A DNA stretch of 64,000 nucleotides, taken from the NCBI RefSeq assembly GCF_000165425.1, contig NW_001798979.1, positions 62,001 through 126,000 on the forward strand, written 5' to 3'. The notes beneath the pieces are model-generated. The model saw only the letters and a program-made list of their open reading frames with translations. It ran no database searches and was not told where the DNA came from. Position 1 is the first letter of the stretch. The number at the start of each line of letters is the position of its first letter. Positions 11,184 through 23,841 of this stretch are shown in pieces. A program made the translations under genes and the position numbers. This DNA comes from Paramecium tetraurelia (taxonomy: Eukaryota; Ciliophora; Oligohymenophorea; Peniculida; Parameciidae).

Positions 11184-13336
11184 ATGAAAACATAATTCAC
11201 TCATGTACCCTTTTTTCTCAAAGACAAGGATATCACTGATAATGATCAAACTCTTATGTTACGCAACAAGAATATCAATACGTGGCCCAACGAAATCCAC
11301 ACTCAATTGCTTATACTTGATTTGAGTGGAAATAGATTTCAGACTATCCCACATCAAGTCAATTTAATTTAGCACCTGCAAAAACTCATATTGCGAGATA
11401 ATTCGATTGACAACATAGAAACATCTCTGAATCTGCCTTAACTCTTGCATTTGGATCTTAGTTATAATTACATAAGTAATTCTCATTTAACTATTAAGGA
11501 AAGGTGCCTTCCAGCCTAATTAGGTTGAATTCCTTGCATCATTTAAACCTCAACTCCAATTTGATTGATGAATTGCCTCGTCAACTCTTTGATTTACAGT
11601 TGTTCTTCTTAGGTATTGCCAAAAATGCCTTCACTATGATTCCTTAAGACATTTGCAAGGTCATCAAAAAACTAGAATAATTTGAATTAGATTGGCTAAA
11701 TTATTGCAATTTCTCCTACTTTATGGATGAATAAACATGTAAGAAATTAATGGTTGTATTTGCACAGGATTGTACTTTTTCGCAATTCTACGAATACTTT
11801 ATGAACTCCTAATTCTCTTACAATTTGGAAAAGATAATTAACAATCACTCATTGGGAATACTCAAACTATCTTTTGAATTTTAAATTGAAGTTTCAATGA
11901 AAAGTTTAATTTTTGTTGTCTCTTAACCCGGAACTAAAGAGAACATTAAATTTATAGATTACTTAATAGATCTCCTAAATTAGAATGATTCCCAGCTATT
12001 AAATGTTATATATATATTAAGTGCAAGAACAAATTAAACTTTTATCATCTAAATTCTATCCAAGTACACTATCAATTTACATTATCCCATCAAATTCGAT
12101 CTGATCTGCAATCACAAGATCTTGATTATCAAAGGTTAAACACCCTATACTACACTCTTGCAGCACAGTCACAATATTGAGGCCATCATGGATTTTCAGG
12201 TGCAAAAAGGCTTTAATCCTAAAATTAAGCATTAAGGCGAGAACTGTTTGCATATAGCAGTCAGATTAAACGCATATGAAGGAGTTAAGTGGGCATTGAA
12301 AAATTGCAATGTCGATTAAAGTGACAGCATACATAAAAACACTCCTTTGCATATCCTCTTTCAAAGATAACAGTCAGTCGACATCTTTTATTTGTTAGAA
12401 AATTACAGGCCTAATCCTTTTATTGTCAATCGCTATAACAAAATTCCCCGTTACTATTAGACTTAAATGATTCAATTAAGATTTGTCAAATTATATTTAA
12501 AATACGAGAAATGCTACCTGAGATTTCACTTCCTAACATACAACTCAAATAAATTTCATGGAATGATTACTTTAGGAAGCAGATCAAATGCTAGATAAGA
12601 GAGTGAAATCTCAGCAGTAAATACAACTGATACGAGCATTTTAAGTGGAGAATAATTACTTGAGTATCTACTGAGTGAGATTTTAAAAATACTGAGGTCA
12701 TCAAAATAGATTCCCTTAGTTATTGATAAGATTAATCTATTAATAGACACATCCTAAGATTTACATGCAAAGATGTGCATATAATAAATATTATATCTTT
12801 TAAATTGCAAAGCCAAGTATGGTTGGAATTATAAATCTACATTTTTGCCTTAACTCATAACTTAAATTAATTTGTTATTCAAGAATAGATTCTACTTAGA
12901 AAAACGATTTTTTTTTTCCCATGATCTCAAGTAAATGATATCGGAAAACAAAAAACAAATAATAAACCAGAATAACATTGCTTAGAATAAGATCGAATAA
13001 GAACACATAGTTAACTTATCTTAAAAGCTTAAATTCAACATCTCTAATATACTTGACAATCAAACTAATACAAGATTTCATGAGTAATATGTGATCAATT
13101 ACATGAACATTGCTTATCTATGCAAAAATAGGAAGATGTTAAGAAAGGATAATATTAACATCTTAAATCAGTTTGAAGAATTGTAGATCAGAAAGGATAT
13201 TTCTGCTGAGGAATTGATAGACCTCCCTGAAAGTCCACGTAACACTCTTCTTGAGAAAATGAAACACGCTCCTGTAGTGAAGGCCAAATTCAAAGATTTT
13301 CCAAATATTAGATCAAAGTCATAGATAGATATGTGA
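11184..13336 (+). CDS. leucine-rich-repeat plus ankyrin-repeat protein
   Basis: A 710-residue protein with one 20-nt intron (11504-11523). The first ~130 residues hold LRR units (LLILDLSGNRFQTIP, LQKLILRDNSIDNIE, LLHLDLSYNYISN, LNSLHHLNLNSNLIDELP). After a divergent middle part come ankyrin-like repeats (GENCLHIAVRLNAYEGVK, TPLHILFQRQQSVDIFYLL near residues 345-410). The C-terminal third is Asn/Lys-rich. No enzyme domain or membrane segment is seen. Both repeat classes mediate protein binding, so a scaffold role is inferred. It ends 28 bp before the convergent kinase stop. Confidence 0.85.
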
Positions 13337-13364
13337 ATAATTAACTAATAATTAATAACTAATA

Positions 13365-14856
13365 TCATTCTTAAAAAAATAGCAATACTTCTGACTTTGT
13401 AGTTCTGTGTTATAGTTTATAGTTGAATTAAAACTATTGATTTTGCTTTCTCTCCAACATGGGATAGTTGACCAAAGACTTATCCTTCTTGCTTTGCTCC
13501 AAAATTAAGTTATCCAACTCATCAAATTCGAATTGATGTAAACTATTAATTTTTGGGCTTTATAACGGACTGGGTATTATTTATAACTGCTTGGTATTTG
13601 GGGAGGAGAGTTGTGAGCCTGTGCTTACTAAAGTGTTACTCACTCCACTTCTTTGAAATCTTCCATAATCTGAATTGAAAATCTTATGATTAAGAGCCTG
13701 TGCTGCAGTAAATCTATGGAAAGGATTTCTAGAAAGCAAACTTTATAGGAAGTCCAAGCCATCCCCACTGACATTGACAATACTCCAATCGATCAATCCT
13801 TGTTTATTTAGTTTGACTCTTTTGTTGTAATCATCTGAATCAAACGGGTTTTGTCCAGTCAACATTTGAAATAGCACAATACCAGCACTATACACATCGA
13901 CTTTGAAGTCATATAGTTTGTTCTACAGCAATTCTGGTGCACAATAGCCAGGCGTTCCACAATTTGTAAATAGGTATTGGCCATCCTTCCTATAATGATC
14001 TGCCAAACCAAAATCGGTTAATACCAGTTCTTCTGAATTCCTAAACATGATGTTCTCTGGTTTAATATCTCGATGTAGAACACCAAGATTATGCATATGA
14101 TCCAAAGCAACGAGTAATTGGCGAATATTGCTAAAAGCTCTTTTTTCACTAAGTCTCTATTTTTTGATTTCTTATCGCAGATTGCCTCCCAATAACAATT
14201 CAAAAACTACAAATATAAATTGTTCGGATTCAAAGGATTCATAATATTACATTAAATTTGGATGTTCAAAGAGACGAGCTATTTCTAGTTCTTTGGCTAA
14301 AGCAATTTTATCACTTGGTAGTATCAACAAGGATTTTTCAAAAGTCTTAACAGCAAACTCCTTTTAGTTACTCTTATTCTTGACTCTATAAACCTAAGTT
14401 CTAAAAGGAATACATACCTTTCCATAAGTACCTTATCCCATTAATTTGAGAATGGAGTACTTTTGAGTGAAATTTGATTGAATGCACTACTTTTTGAGTT
14501 TATCCAACAATTCTTCTATCTTACCGTATATTTCAATATGATATTATCCAAATCCTAGTTTACATCCCTCTCCAAATACATTATGCTTTACCATTTCCAA
14601 TTGAGAATTTCCAATGTCACAAACTTTCCACTTCTATCATAATCTATATGGATAGTCTTACATGATTCCTGCACTTATAGAGGTTTTAACCTTGCAAGAA
14701 CAGACTAGTTTCCCTAAAGACTCCCAATTTGTAGGAAACATGGAAACAGCCACTTATACTTGAGTCTACTGGTTTGCTACTTGGAGACCAGAGTGAAGTT
14801 CTGTTGGATTGAAGCAAAAAGTTACAAATCTTTACAGTGTTACTATTATCGATCAT
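13365..14856 (-). CDS. CAMK-like Ser/Thr protein kinase with N-terminal PH-like region
   Basis: A 479-residue kinase. Residues ~1-105 resemble the PH-like module common in ciliate kinases (FGEGCKLGFGQYHIEIYGK followed by a charged helix). The kinase domain (~115-380) has Gly loop LMGQGTYGKVYRV, beta-3 Lys in FAVKTF, HRD in LHRDIKPENIM, DFG in LTDFGLAD and APE in GYCAPELL, so it should be active. The C-terminus is Ser/Gln/Asn-rich. Introns are at 14394-14417 (24 nt, inside the Gly loop) and 14634-14661 (28 nt). With these, ATG 14854-14856 to TGA 13365-13367 is one frame. The 24-nt intron lacks TGA in frame. Confidence 0.9.
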
Positions 14857-14915
14857 TTATAATAATATAGTAATTTTCAATTACAATCTAACCCAATAAA
14901 TGTAATAATTAATTA

Positions 14916-16220
14916 ATGAAATTTTTCATTATTTCTACGTTTGCATTATGTTTATACATACTACTTGATATCCTATTAAACAATCAAATGTGGGAGGCTA
15001 ACACTGTCCTTACAGTTTATTTATAGGACCACTAATTTCCAGGAGAAAAAGAAATATTTCTGTTTTTTTCATATTCTCTGTTTGCAATGCCAGCAATAGC
15101 ATTAATAGCATTTTTGTTTTTCGACAATAAATTGGGTGCCTTGCTTTATGCTTGTTTGATTTAAGCCATCTTTGCAGAGAATTCAGTTCTCAAAAACATA
15201 TACCATCAAGCCAGACCATATTTTATCGAAGATGAAATTCAACCCTATGAGTGTAATAAAGAATTCGGGAAGCCTTCCGGTCATGCAATGTCATCATCAG
15301 CTATGTGTTTTCTAGTCCCCTGTATAATATTTCCTGTCATTTTGAAGGATCAATCAAAGTAATTCAAATTTATGAAATTATGAAATAGTTACAAATACCC
15401 ATATTATTTTAGAGTAATTATAATGTTTATAGTCACTGCTTGGACATTTATGACTGGACTCTCAAGAGTCTTCATGGGCGTCCATTCCTTCGGATAAATC
15501 CTACTCGGTTGGGTCTATACAGCCTATACCATAATAATATATTTGCGTTATTTTCACACTCCAATTTCTAATTACATCAAGTAATGCTTATAGCCTGGAT
15601 CATAAGGAGTGTCCAGTAATGTGATAAAAGGGGTGGGATTATTTGCTTTTGGATGGACGTGCTTATCAATTTTACTCTTTGAATTCAACAATAAAGTTTT
15701 CCTAGACGAAAGTGAAGTGGAGGAATGGTTGGATGCTTTGTATTAGAAGTGTGCAAACTAAACAACTCATTATAACATTAACAGCCCATAAGTTTTACAT
15801 AACATTTGTTTCAGTTTAAGCTTGTATATTTGGTTTCCTTTCAGTTTCCTTTTGGGAATCAAGTTAAGCAAAGGAATTTACAATGAAAATCAGTTCAGTA
15901 TCAATTACAAGATGCTCAATTTCTGGTAGAAGCTTAGCAGAGTATTGATCTTCCTGTTATTGCTTTCAACTTTGGTTCCTATAATTTTAATCTAATATTA
16001 AAATACTTACGCAGAAGCATTCGGAAAGGTATTCAATATTTTGATTAAAAAGATCCTTCCAACTTCCATTTTAAGTGGATTGATAATCACTTACATCTAC
16101 TCATAGATTTTAAATTACTTCAAACTTGCGATCGAGGGAGATTTTATTTAAATATCGCCCTAGTTAGTTTCAACACCAGAAGGATACAAGGCCAGCGAAT
16201 TAGGATAGTTAAACTTTTGA
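14916..16220 (+). CDS. PAP2 / glucose-6-phosphatase-like membrane phosphatase
   Basis: A 424-residue multi-spanning membrane protein carrying the three phosphatidic-acid-phosphatase motifs: K-x6-R-P (KNIYHQARP), PSGH (KPSGHAMSS) and S-R-x5-H (SRVFMGVHSFGQ). The last motif has Gln where most PAP2 enzymes have Asp, the arrangement seen in glucose-6-phosphatases, so that subfamily is favoured. The motifs place the active site on the lumenal or outer face. One intron, 15359-15388 (30 nt, containing an in-frame TGA), was removed. The C-terminal half adds extra membrane segments and a polar tail. The start is 59 bp from the divergent kinase start. Confidence 0.85.
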
Positions 16221-16297
16221 AGAATTCTGGAATGTAATTTGAAAATTAAAGGTTCTCAAAATATATATTATTAAGAATTCAATATTATTATTAAATT

Positions 16298-18340
16298 ATG
16301 CAAAATCTTTATAATTAAATACCTTTATTCATAACTAGTAACGATTTTATTAATCTAGAGTGATCAAGGGATTGGATATCTTTGGATAGTCTATTACATT
16401 AAATATTAACAGATAGAAAACATATACAACCATTTTTGGAGGATTTTCATCTATTCTTATTATAGCCATTCTTATTGCATTCTTTTAATCCAATATTATA
16501 TCATTTTTCAAAAAAACAGGTGTCATTTTTTCTACTTAAACCTCATTCAATCCAAACCCTGATAAGATTGTCATGAACAGATAAAATTATATGGCTGCAT
16601 TTTCCATAGAATAACTCAATTTTGTAGATAAACCCATGTTCAATATTTCAATTGAACAAAGGTAATTGCCCATATATATTAATTTAGATCATACTAAAGA
16701 GATACTCAAGGCAATTTCATAAAATAAATTAATTATTTATAATTGGAACCATGCACATTAGATCATTTTTAATTAGTCTTAAATTAACCTGATTACGATT
16801 TCGAATAAGAATATTAGAAGCTTTAATTAAATAAATGGCTTTGTCCACAGTAATAAAATGATTATTCTACATTTTAGAAAGGATTTTTAATTTACTATAT
16901 AAGGAACATTCACTAGCAATTACTTTGATTTTATAAGAGTTATTGTAAGTGATTGTGACGATTCCTAAAGTGGATACTAGAATTGGAATCCTACTTGCGC
17001 TACCTAATCTTCGTAAGTTGAATATTTAAATACACATGAATCATTTAAGTTGTAAATCTATCAAGTCAATAATGTTGTTAATCCTAATTCTCCACAACAA
17101 TATTATTAGTCATATCTTGATGGAGAAATGTACTTTACTTTTACCCCTTAAAAATTGTCAAGATAAGCTAATTTATTTTTTAGAAAATACTAATTCTAAA
17201 ATGATGATTCCTTATTGCCATTTCAGTAAGATTTATCAATATTATTTAGATCGATTAATGAAAAAGAATTAATTGTGAGATAAAGTGTAGATTACAGAGA
17301 AATAACAGAAATAGGACGATAGGGTGATAAAAATTATGGCATTGTTTATTTAAGAAGAAGTCAATTCTCAGAATATATAGATAGGAGATTCACTAAAATC
17401 GATGAATTATTATCCTTTCTTGGGGGATTCTTATAAATCATGATTACAGGTTTCGGAATATTTATAATGTATTATAATAAATTATAATGTAACTTTATTA
17501 ATCATATACTAGTATAAATCGAATTATCAAATAAATTGTTTAACTTTCCAGAAAAATTTGGAAAAGCAAAAGTCAAGAATAATCAAGTTTAACAAACTTT
17601 AGACAGTTCAATGTATAATGATTCTAAATTTATTGTAAATTCTGAGCAAGGAGCATCTAAAGCCACTCTAGTAATTGATAAAGAAAAAAGCACACTTACA
17701 AAATCCATTTTAAAATTATTTGAACAATCTTAAAGATTAAAATTATCTCTGAAATCATTAATAAATCATTTATCATTTAAATTGATTTTTAATAATGATG
17801 AAACTAAACTGTTTTAGAAAGCCATGTATTAGATTGATCTAATATCATAGGGATACTGTCGATTAGCATTTGGACATTTAAGAAATCCTCTATTAATTGT
17901 AGGAATTATTCAAATTGAAGACATTGATATTGAAAAAGCAGTAAATAACGTTATTCAATTTTACTCCAAAACCAAATTTGACATTAAAGGATGAGGAGCA
18001 AGTTCCAAATAGATTGATGTTTGAATAAGCTCTTTCTGAGAATGAGAAACAGGGATATTAGAAAGATGAGTTAATAAGTGAACTTTACAATGTAAATCAT
18101 ACAAATAATTATACAAGGCATGGATCGAAATTAAATCAGATAAAACGTAGAATGAATGCCAATACGAATTAAATCAGAGACTTAATCAAGAATTAGGGAA
18201 TGAGATTTAATAATATTTTTAAGATTATTTGGAAACTGAGAATAATCTAAAGAAATAAAAGGAGAATTCTTAATAGAAGAGGCTAACAGAACTTTAGAAT
18301 TTATGAGACAATTATTATTTTATGTTAGAGATGTTTTTGA
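16298..18340 (+). CDS. ciliate two-membrane-segment protein of undescribed family (copy 1)
   Basis: A 638-residue protein. A short cytosolic N-terminus with KGLDIFGQSITLNI precedes membrane segment 1 (FGGFSSILIIAILIAFF). A large extracytosolic domain (~290 residues) with few Cys follows, then membrane segment 2 (FLGGFLQIMITGFGIFIMYY, ~345-370) and a ~270-residue charged cytosolic tail. Five introns (about 23, 26, 28, 24 and 25 nt) were placed by alignment with the paralogue at 26711-28716, which shares about half its residues and most splice positions. The first intron is the least certain because it would end GAG. The topology resembles P2X or DEG/ENaC channels, but I see no sequence match to them. 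Function unknown. It converges with the K+ channel, 16 bp away. Confidence 0.8.
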
Positions 18341-18356
18341 ATGTATGAAATACAAA

Positions 18357-21300
18357 TCATGCTTCAGAATCAGGATTTACTTAACTAATCTTAATACTTC
18401 TGCGAGGAGTAAAACGTTTTCTTTGAAATACATTTTTAAGTTCAACAATTTTTGATATTGACAGTCCAGGTTTGCGACCAAGGTTTCTACTTGTTTTAAG
18501 TGAACGTTCTCTCTATTGGATTTTTAAAAACTTCATAACGTACTCAAATGGAAAGTACATATAATAGATCAGCTTATTCATGTAATTGAAATGATGAATG
18601 GGTCTGTTTCGTAGTTCCTACAAAACCTTATTGATATTGTGACTAACCATATAGAGATCGTAATTTTTAACGATTTCAAATTAATCTAACCCCTACTCTG
18701 ATTTAAATTTGAGGTAGAGCATTTCTATATCTAAAATGGAGTTGAAATTCTCTAGCTACTCATTAATAGCAGATTTCCTCATTTTTAGATAGAGTTGCTC
18801 AATTTACAATTGCATCATCTCATTAAAATCTGTTAATTAGTTTAGTTCAATGTCCAGCTAAGATTATTAGGGCTACTGTTATTGGTATTTGCTCAAGTAG
18901 TTCTTCTTATACATAGATAATTTAGCAGTAGTATATTTATTAAAAGGAGGAGGTTTAAGATCGAAGTCATAATGATTTTGTCCTCTCTTGACTGAATGAT
19001 TATTATCGTAGGAGCTTTAAGAATCCATGATGCCTTATTTTCGCCGATGATTTTGGGAATGTATCATACTGTGTATTGGACTGATAGGTTGGGGTGGAAA
19101 GTTGTTGGAGGATGAAAAGTTTTGGGATAATAGGATGGAGTCTTGTTTTCTCATAAGAATCTATTGATTAGGGTCATGAGTTGGAGGAGCAGAGATATTT
19201 TCATCTGATTTCATAGGATTTTCATCAGATTCCTATTCAAACACTAATTATTATTGCAGTTGCGATTTGATTAATTTTTGTTTTTCATTTTGGAAGTAGA
19301 GTGTAAATTATTCGATAATATCCAAATCAGTTAGGGTCTAGAATAAATCCTTGGTTCTTTTTTGAGATCTTTTCCATTCATTTCTTTCTTATGGTTTAGA
19401 GTATAGGTGTCTTTTGACGACAACTTCTCGATCAATGGTAATTTTGAGTTATGGACATCCAATGAGATCATGGTCATGTTGTTTACAGGCTGCACAATAG
19501 ACACCATAAGGTAGCTATTTTTTTAGGATACTCAATTTGATACTGTCCTTGAGTTGACAATAATGTTGATAGTCTTTGGGGAAATTGTTCAGAACTGCAA
19601 GAAAATCAATCTAATAATAATTGAAAAAGGGTATACTTTACTAAGAGTCAGCAGACTAACGTAACCAATGGCTTAGTAGCTTTGAGTGTTCTCATTTTCA
19701 GTGACGAAATCCTAAACTTAAAGGAATTATCCCTAACATTAGATTCCTTTGAGTGAATGACGATGTCGATTGAGGTATTGTAATTGACCTTACTCGACAA
19801 AGCAGAGATGTGGCTGCTTGTAATTGCCTAGTGTAAAGATGGAGAATGTGTTTTAAGGTTGTATGATAGTTCGAGCAATGTGACAAGATAGAGCATTCTA
19901 AAATTCTAGGCTAAAATTACTGGATAAAAAGGAGCAATGACTAAAAAATACACTATTTGATTATTGCCTTAACTCCTACTTCAATTCTTCTGATAATTCG
20001 CCTAATAATTATTCCTCCTATTGTAGATCTATTTCTGCCTCTTCTTTCCACCTGAAATTAAGATACTCTCGAATTCTACAATCTATGGATTATGATTACC
20101 TGTACTAGAGTCCATAGGGAATGTTTCGTTTATGCATGTATCGATTGATGACTCTTATTTTCTTAATCCTCTCAACCATGTTTTGATTGATTTCTTTGAT
20201 TATTATGCCAATCGTATTGACACTATAACTAAACCATAAGCAAGCCCCCATAATGAAAAAGATTGCTACTATCTTCTCATTCGAACTCTTAGGCACATTG
20301 TCTCCATACCCAATGGTCAACATAGTGACAATAGCAAAATAGAATGCTTCTAAGTATTGTGCTTACCATGGTTACTGATCCAAAAACTTATATTAAATCC
20401 AGGAATCCTCAATGCTCAAATTGGAGTTAAAGTACCAGATGCATGAAAACATATGTAAAATGTACATGAGGGTTAAAATCAATTTCAATAGACTGATGAT
20501 TCCTTTTTGGGATTTACTGAAGTATTGTGATTCTTCGCTCTTTTGTATGACTTCACTGATATATTTGAATTGCATCAAAGATGTAAGCAAAATAATTAGA
20601 TAATATTTTGAGATCTCTTCTCCATTTTTTATGCAATAATAAAATAATGGTGTCAGAGTTAACACATCTATAAATAACACGCTGAATATCTATTGCCGAA
20701 CGATTTCAAAGCGATCCAAAACAGCATGCCCTTTTACATAGCAGATAGTATTTAATCTTATCAACACGTCAAAAAGTAATAAAGAGGCGAGTAAAGTAGT
20801 GAGTGGCAAAATCTAATGAAATAAAATGCCAGGATTATAAGTAATCTCAAGTGGTATTAACACCAATAGGATCAATCTAATTAGTGTTATGAAGTAGTCC
20901 CACATCAATTTTTTGGGACTCTCAGGATGGAACTGAGGAATCTTTGAAAATCTCTCGTATGCGTATTTCCTCATCATTTGGTATTTCTCTTTTATAGATA
21001 CATATACGGGATTCTCAGGTTTCACCAATGTGTGTTACCGAAAAAGTCGGGAGACATTACGAATTTAAAAAACAGGACTAGCAAACTTCATTTAAGTGAG
21101 CATAACCTAACTAATGTTGAGCGCTTAATTTACTTATCAGATCCCTGATCATCAATCAGCTAAAGATGGCTCTCGTTTATATTTTGCAATTTTTATCGAT
21201 GACTTCGGATTTTCTACACAAACCGTTTCACGAAGAAGAATGCCATCAAACTAACACCAGTACGCTATGCTCTTTTTGTCCATTCTGGGAGTAAGGCCTA

Positions 21301-21492
21301 TTTAGGAGTCTAATCAACCTCATTCGTCCTTCTAGTGTCTAGTTGCGACTTGATCACAAAGTTAGGACTATTAAATGTTCCTTTTAAACCAGTATTCAAG
21401 TACTCTTGTTCATATTCCAATTCATTGATGGCTTACAATTCCTGTATTGGAGAAAAATTGTGTTGTTGGTACAAGAGATTTGATTAATTCAT
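18357..21492 (-). CDS. voltage-type K+ channel with cyclic-nucleotide-binding-like region (intact filter)
   Basis: A 1019-residue channel of the EAG/CNG type. Residues ~1-180 are cytosolic, followed by S1-S5 hydrophobic segments, a pore loop with the K+ signature MLTIGYGDN (~383), S6, a C-linker and a cyclic-nucleotide-binding-like fold (~480-640). A Cys/His cluster follows (YCAACKQHDHDLIGC), then a Gln/Ser-rich tail with many potential phosphorylation sites. Three introns (26, 24 and 26 nt) give one frame from ATG 21490-21492 to TGA 18357-18359. The family carries K+ currents that set membrane potential and ciliary beating in Paramecium. A paralogue lies at 42392-45650. Whether the CNBD-like fold binds nucleotide is unclear, since I cannot see a full phosphate-binding cassette. 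Confidence 0.9.
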
Positions 21493-21598
21493 AATTGTAT
21501 TAATAATTGCATTACATTAACTCTATTGATTGTAAATTGATTTAGAATTTTAATAAATATAATTAGGCTATATTGACAATTTATTTTAATGATGGAAT

Positions 21599-21808
21599 TC
21601 AATCTGCGGTTTCATTTTTAGATCCAATTCTATTGATTAAGTTCTGGAAAGTAATATTCATAGAATTGTCTAATTTAATATCATCCAAGTCAATATGCTT
21701 TAATGAAATTAAGATTCCATTTTTCCAATAAATTATTTTATTGAGTTTTCCCCATTCGAATAAATATTATTTAATAAATGTAACAAGACCATTAATATGA
21801 AAATACAT
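21599..21808 (-). CDS. small protein, 69 residues, unknown
   Basis: An intronless frame of 69 codons starting MYFHINGLVTFIKQYL, with ATG 21806-21808 and TGA 21599-21601. It has the amino-acid bias of a real gene (FEWGKLNKIIYWKNGIL, HIDLDDIKLD), contains a glutamine TAA codon and ends on TGA. It lies in the 338-bp gap between the K+ channel start and the next + strand start, only 23 bp from the latter. There is no signal peptide or clear membrane span, and the family is unknown. It would be missed by a standard-code ORF search. Confidence 0.6.
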
Positions 21809-21831
21809 ACTACTAACCAAAAGCACTCAAT

Positions 21832-23677
21832 ATGCATCTCAGATTAACTAGTAAACCCTTTCTCTTACCCCAAACAGAAGCCAGCACTCACCGCTTTTCC
21901 TAAATAGACTACATTACAGAACCCACTTCGAGCATGGTAGATCCTCAAGGACCTTAAACTGATAGAACGCAGATCAGGAACAATAGATAGATTGTTAAAC
22001 AAATCAAACCTGCTAGAATCGAACCTGAATCCAATATTCTAAATGAAGAGAAGAACAAACTATAAACTAAGTTCAATTTACTAGACTCCTTCACCATTAG
22101 GCATTCCTAACACCAATTACAAATTAAAAATGAAATCAAACAAGATGTTTTATAGAGGAAGTTTAGTGAGCAAAAAATAGGATTTAAAGTTTAGTAATTG
22201 GATGAAGAACAAGAGTCCCATTTAATCCTTAGAAGAAATCAGTTCTTTTACACCTCTTTAAGAATAAAAGATCGCTATTCCCCATTGACTCTTCAAATAA
22301 GAATTAAACAGGGTGATCAAAATACAAGATTGAGAATATTTGCATCACCCAAATTCATCTAGCCAAATCGCTTTAATGCTTCGGTTGAAGTTAGCGGAAG
22401 GTAATTAAAATATACCTCCAACTCTGAACTCTTTTAGGAAGAAACTCTATATGTGGCAATCTTGGCACTAAACGAACTATCTATTGGTATTAACATTGAA
22501 TTTGGAAGACCAACTACTAAAAGAGTTGTGTAGAGAGAAAGAAAAGAGAAATCTGTTCATGAATTTCCTCCTGATTTAGAACTTCAAATAGAAGAAATTA
22601 TGATGAGGAGAAGACTTCGTTATGCGAATTAATAGAATTATGTAGAGCTGAATAAATGTTCCTAAATGTCTCGTAGAACTCTAGAAAAACCTTAAACTCC
22701 CAAACATTTGGAAATCAAGCAAAAAATTAGAACACTTAAAGTTGAGCAAAACTTAAAAAGAATGGCTTAATTGTAAGTTCATGACATAGCCTAATAAATC
22801 CATAGAAAATAACTAGAACTGTAAAGAGAAATAAAACATAGAGAATATGTCTAAAAGTCTTGGTTTAAGATTGTTTGTTTAATCAATATTTTAGCTCCTG
22901 GCATAAATGAATTTATAGAACATCAAAGATAATTGGTGGCTAAAAACATGAAAAAATAGATCTCTTTAATCTAATTATTAAATAAAATTAAAAAAAAAGT
23001 AGAAAAATTCGGGCCAAATTGCAAATTAAGGACAATTTTGCAAGGAAAATAGTAATATATTTTAACATTTGCATAGTTGTTTACAATTGGTTGCGAATAA
23101 TTCAAGGATGAAGGCTAAGAAAAGAGCTCAAACGATAATTACACAAATGTTGTAAAACAACATTACTTGCTTTATTACTGAGAGCAAAGGCACTCATGTT
23201 GTCAATTTAAGTAATGCGAAAAACCATATGAAGTAAAGAAATGCGTGAATCGATTAGTGAAGCACAAAATCAGTAGAATTGAGTTTATGAGCAATCTCAA
23301 ATTATACCTGAGTGTCTAGTATAAGCAGTTGTATCAAATAGCCCTTAGGTACAGTAAATAAAGTGATTCAGCTAAGAATAAAAGAGATCCTATACATTTT
23401 CTCTTATATGATGCGTAAATAAAATATTTTTATTAGTTCCTTTCTGCATTAAATGACTAAGAAATTGTTAAGTCATGTGTTTGAAAAGTGGAATAAGAAC
23501 TTCATTACTTTTAGAAATGCTACAAAAGAAGAAAGAGAAAAATAAGGCAAAAAAGGAATAGCCCTATTTTGGCAGCCTCCAAAACTTTTCGAATTACCTC
23601 AGGATATAGTAGTTAGACTTTTCTTGTTTGAAGAGCTTGAAAAGAGAGGACTAATAACTGGAGAATATAAAGAATGA
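21832..23677 (+). CDS. unknown 591-residue protein
   Basis: ATG 21832, TGA 23675-23677, with three introns (23052-23076, 23211-23233, 23467-23488) that restore a single frame. The N-terminal third is polar and Gln/Thr-rich. Around residues 150-230 a compact stretch (LQIRIKQGDQNTRLRIFAS ... ELSIGINIEFGRP) looks like a beta-sheet domain. From ~270 on it is long, basic and helical with coiled-coil character. The C-terminus (FWQPPKLFELPQDIVVRLF) is conserved-looking. It could be a cytoskeletal or axonemal protein, but that is a guess from composition only. It converges with the second calpain, 164 bp away. Confidence 0.75.
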
Positions 23678-23841
23678 AAATTAATGACACTAATCATATT
23701 GAAATCCAGCATTATATAAAAATAATTTTAGGAATATTTTCTGGTTACTTTCACCCTAACAATATATATATATATAATTTTTTAAATATTAAGAAATTTT
23801 GGGTATTTTAAATATTTGATAAAATTATGAATTAGATTTTT

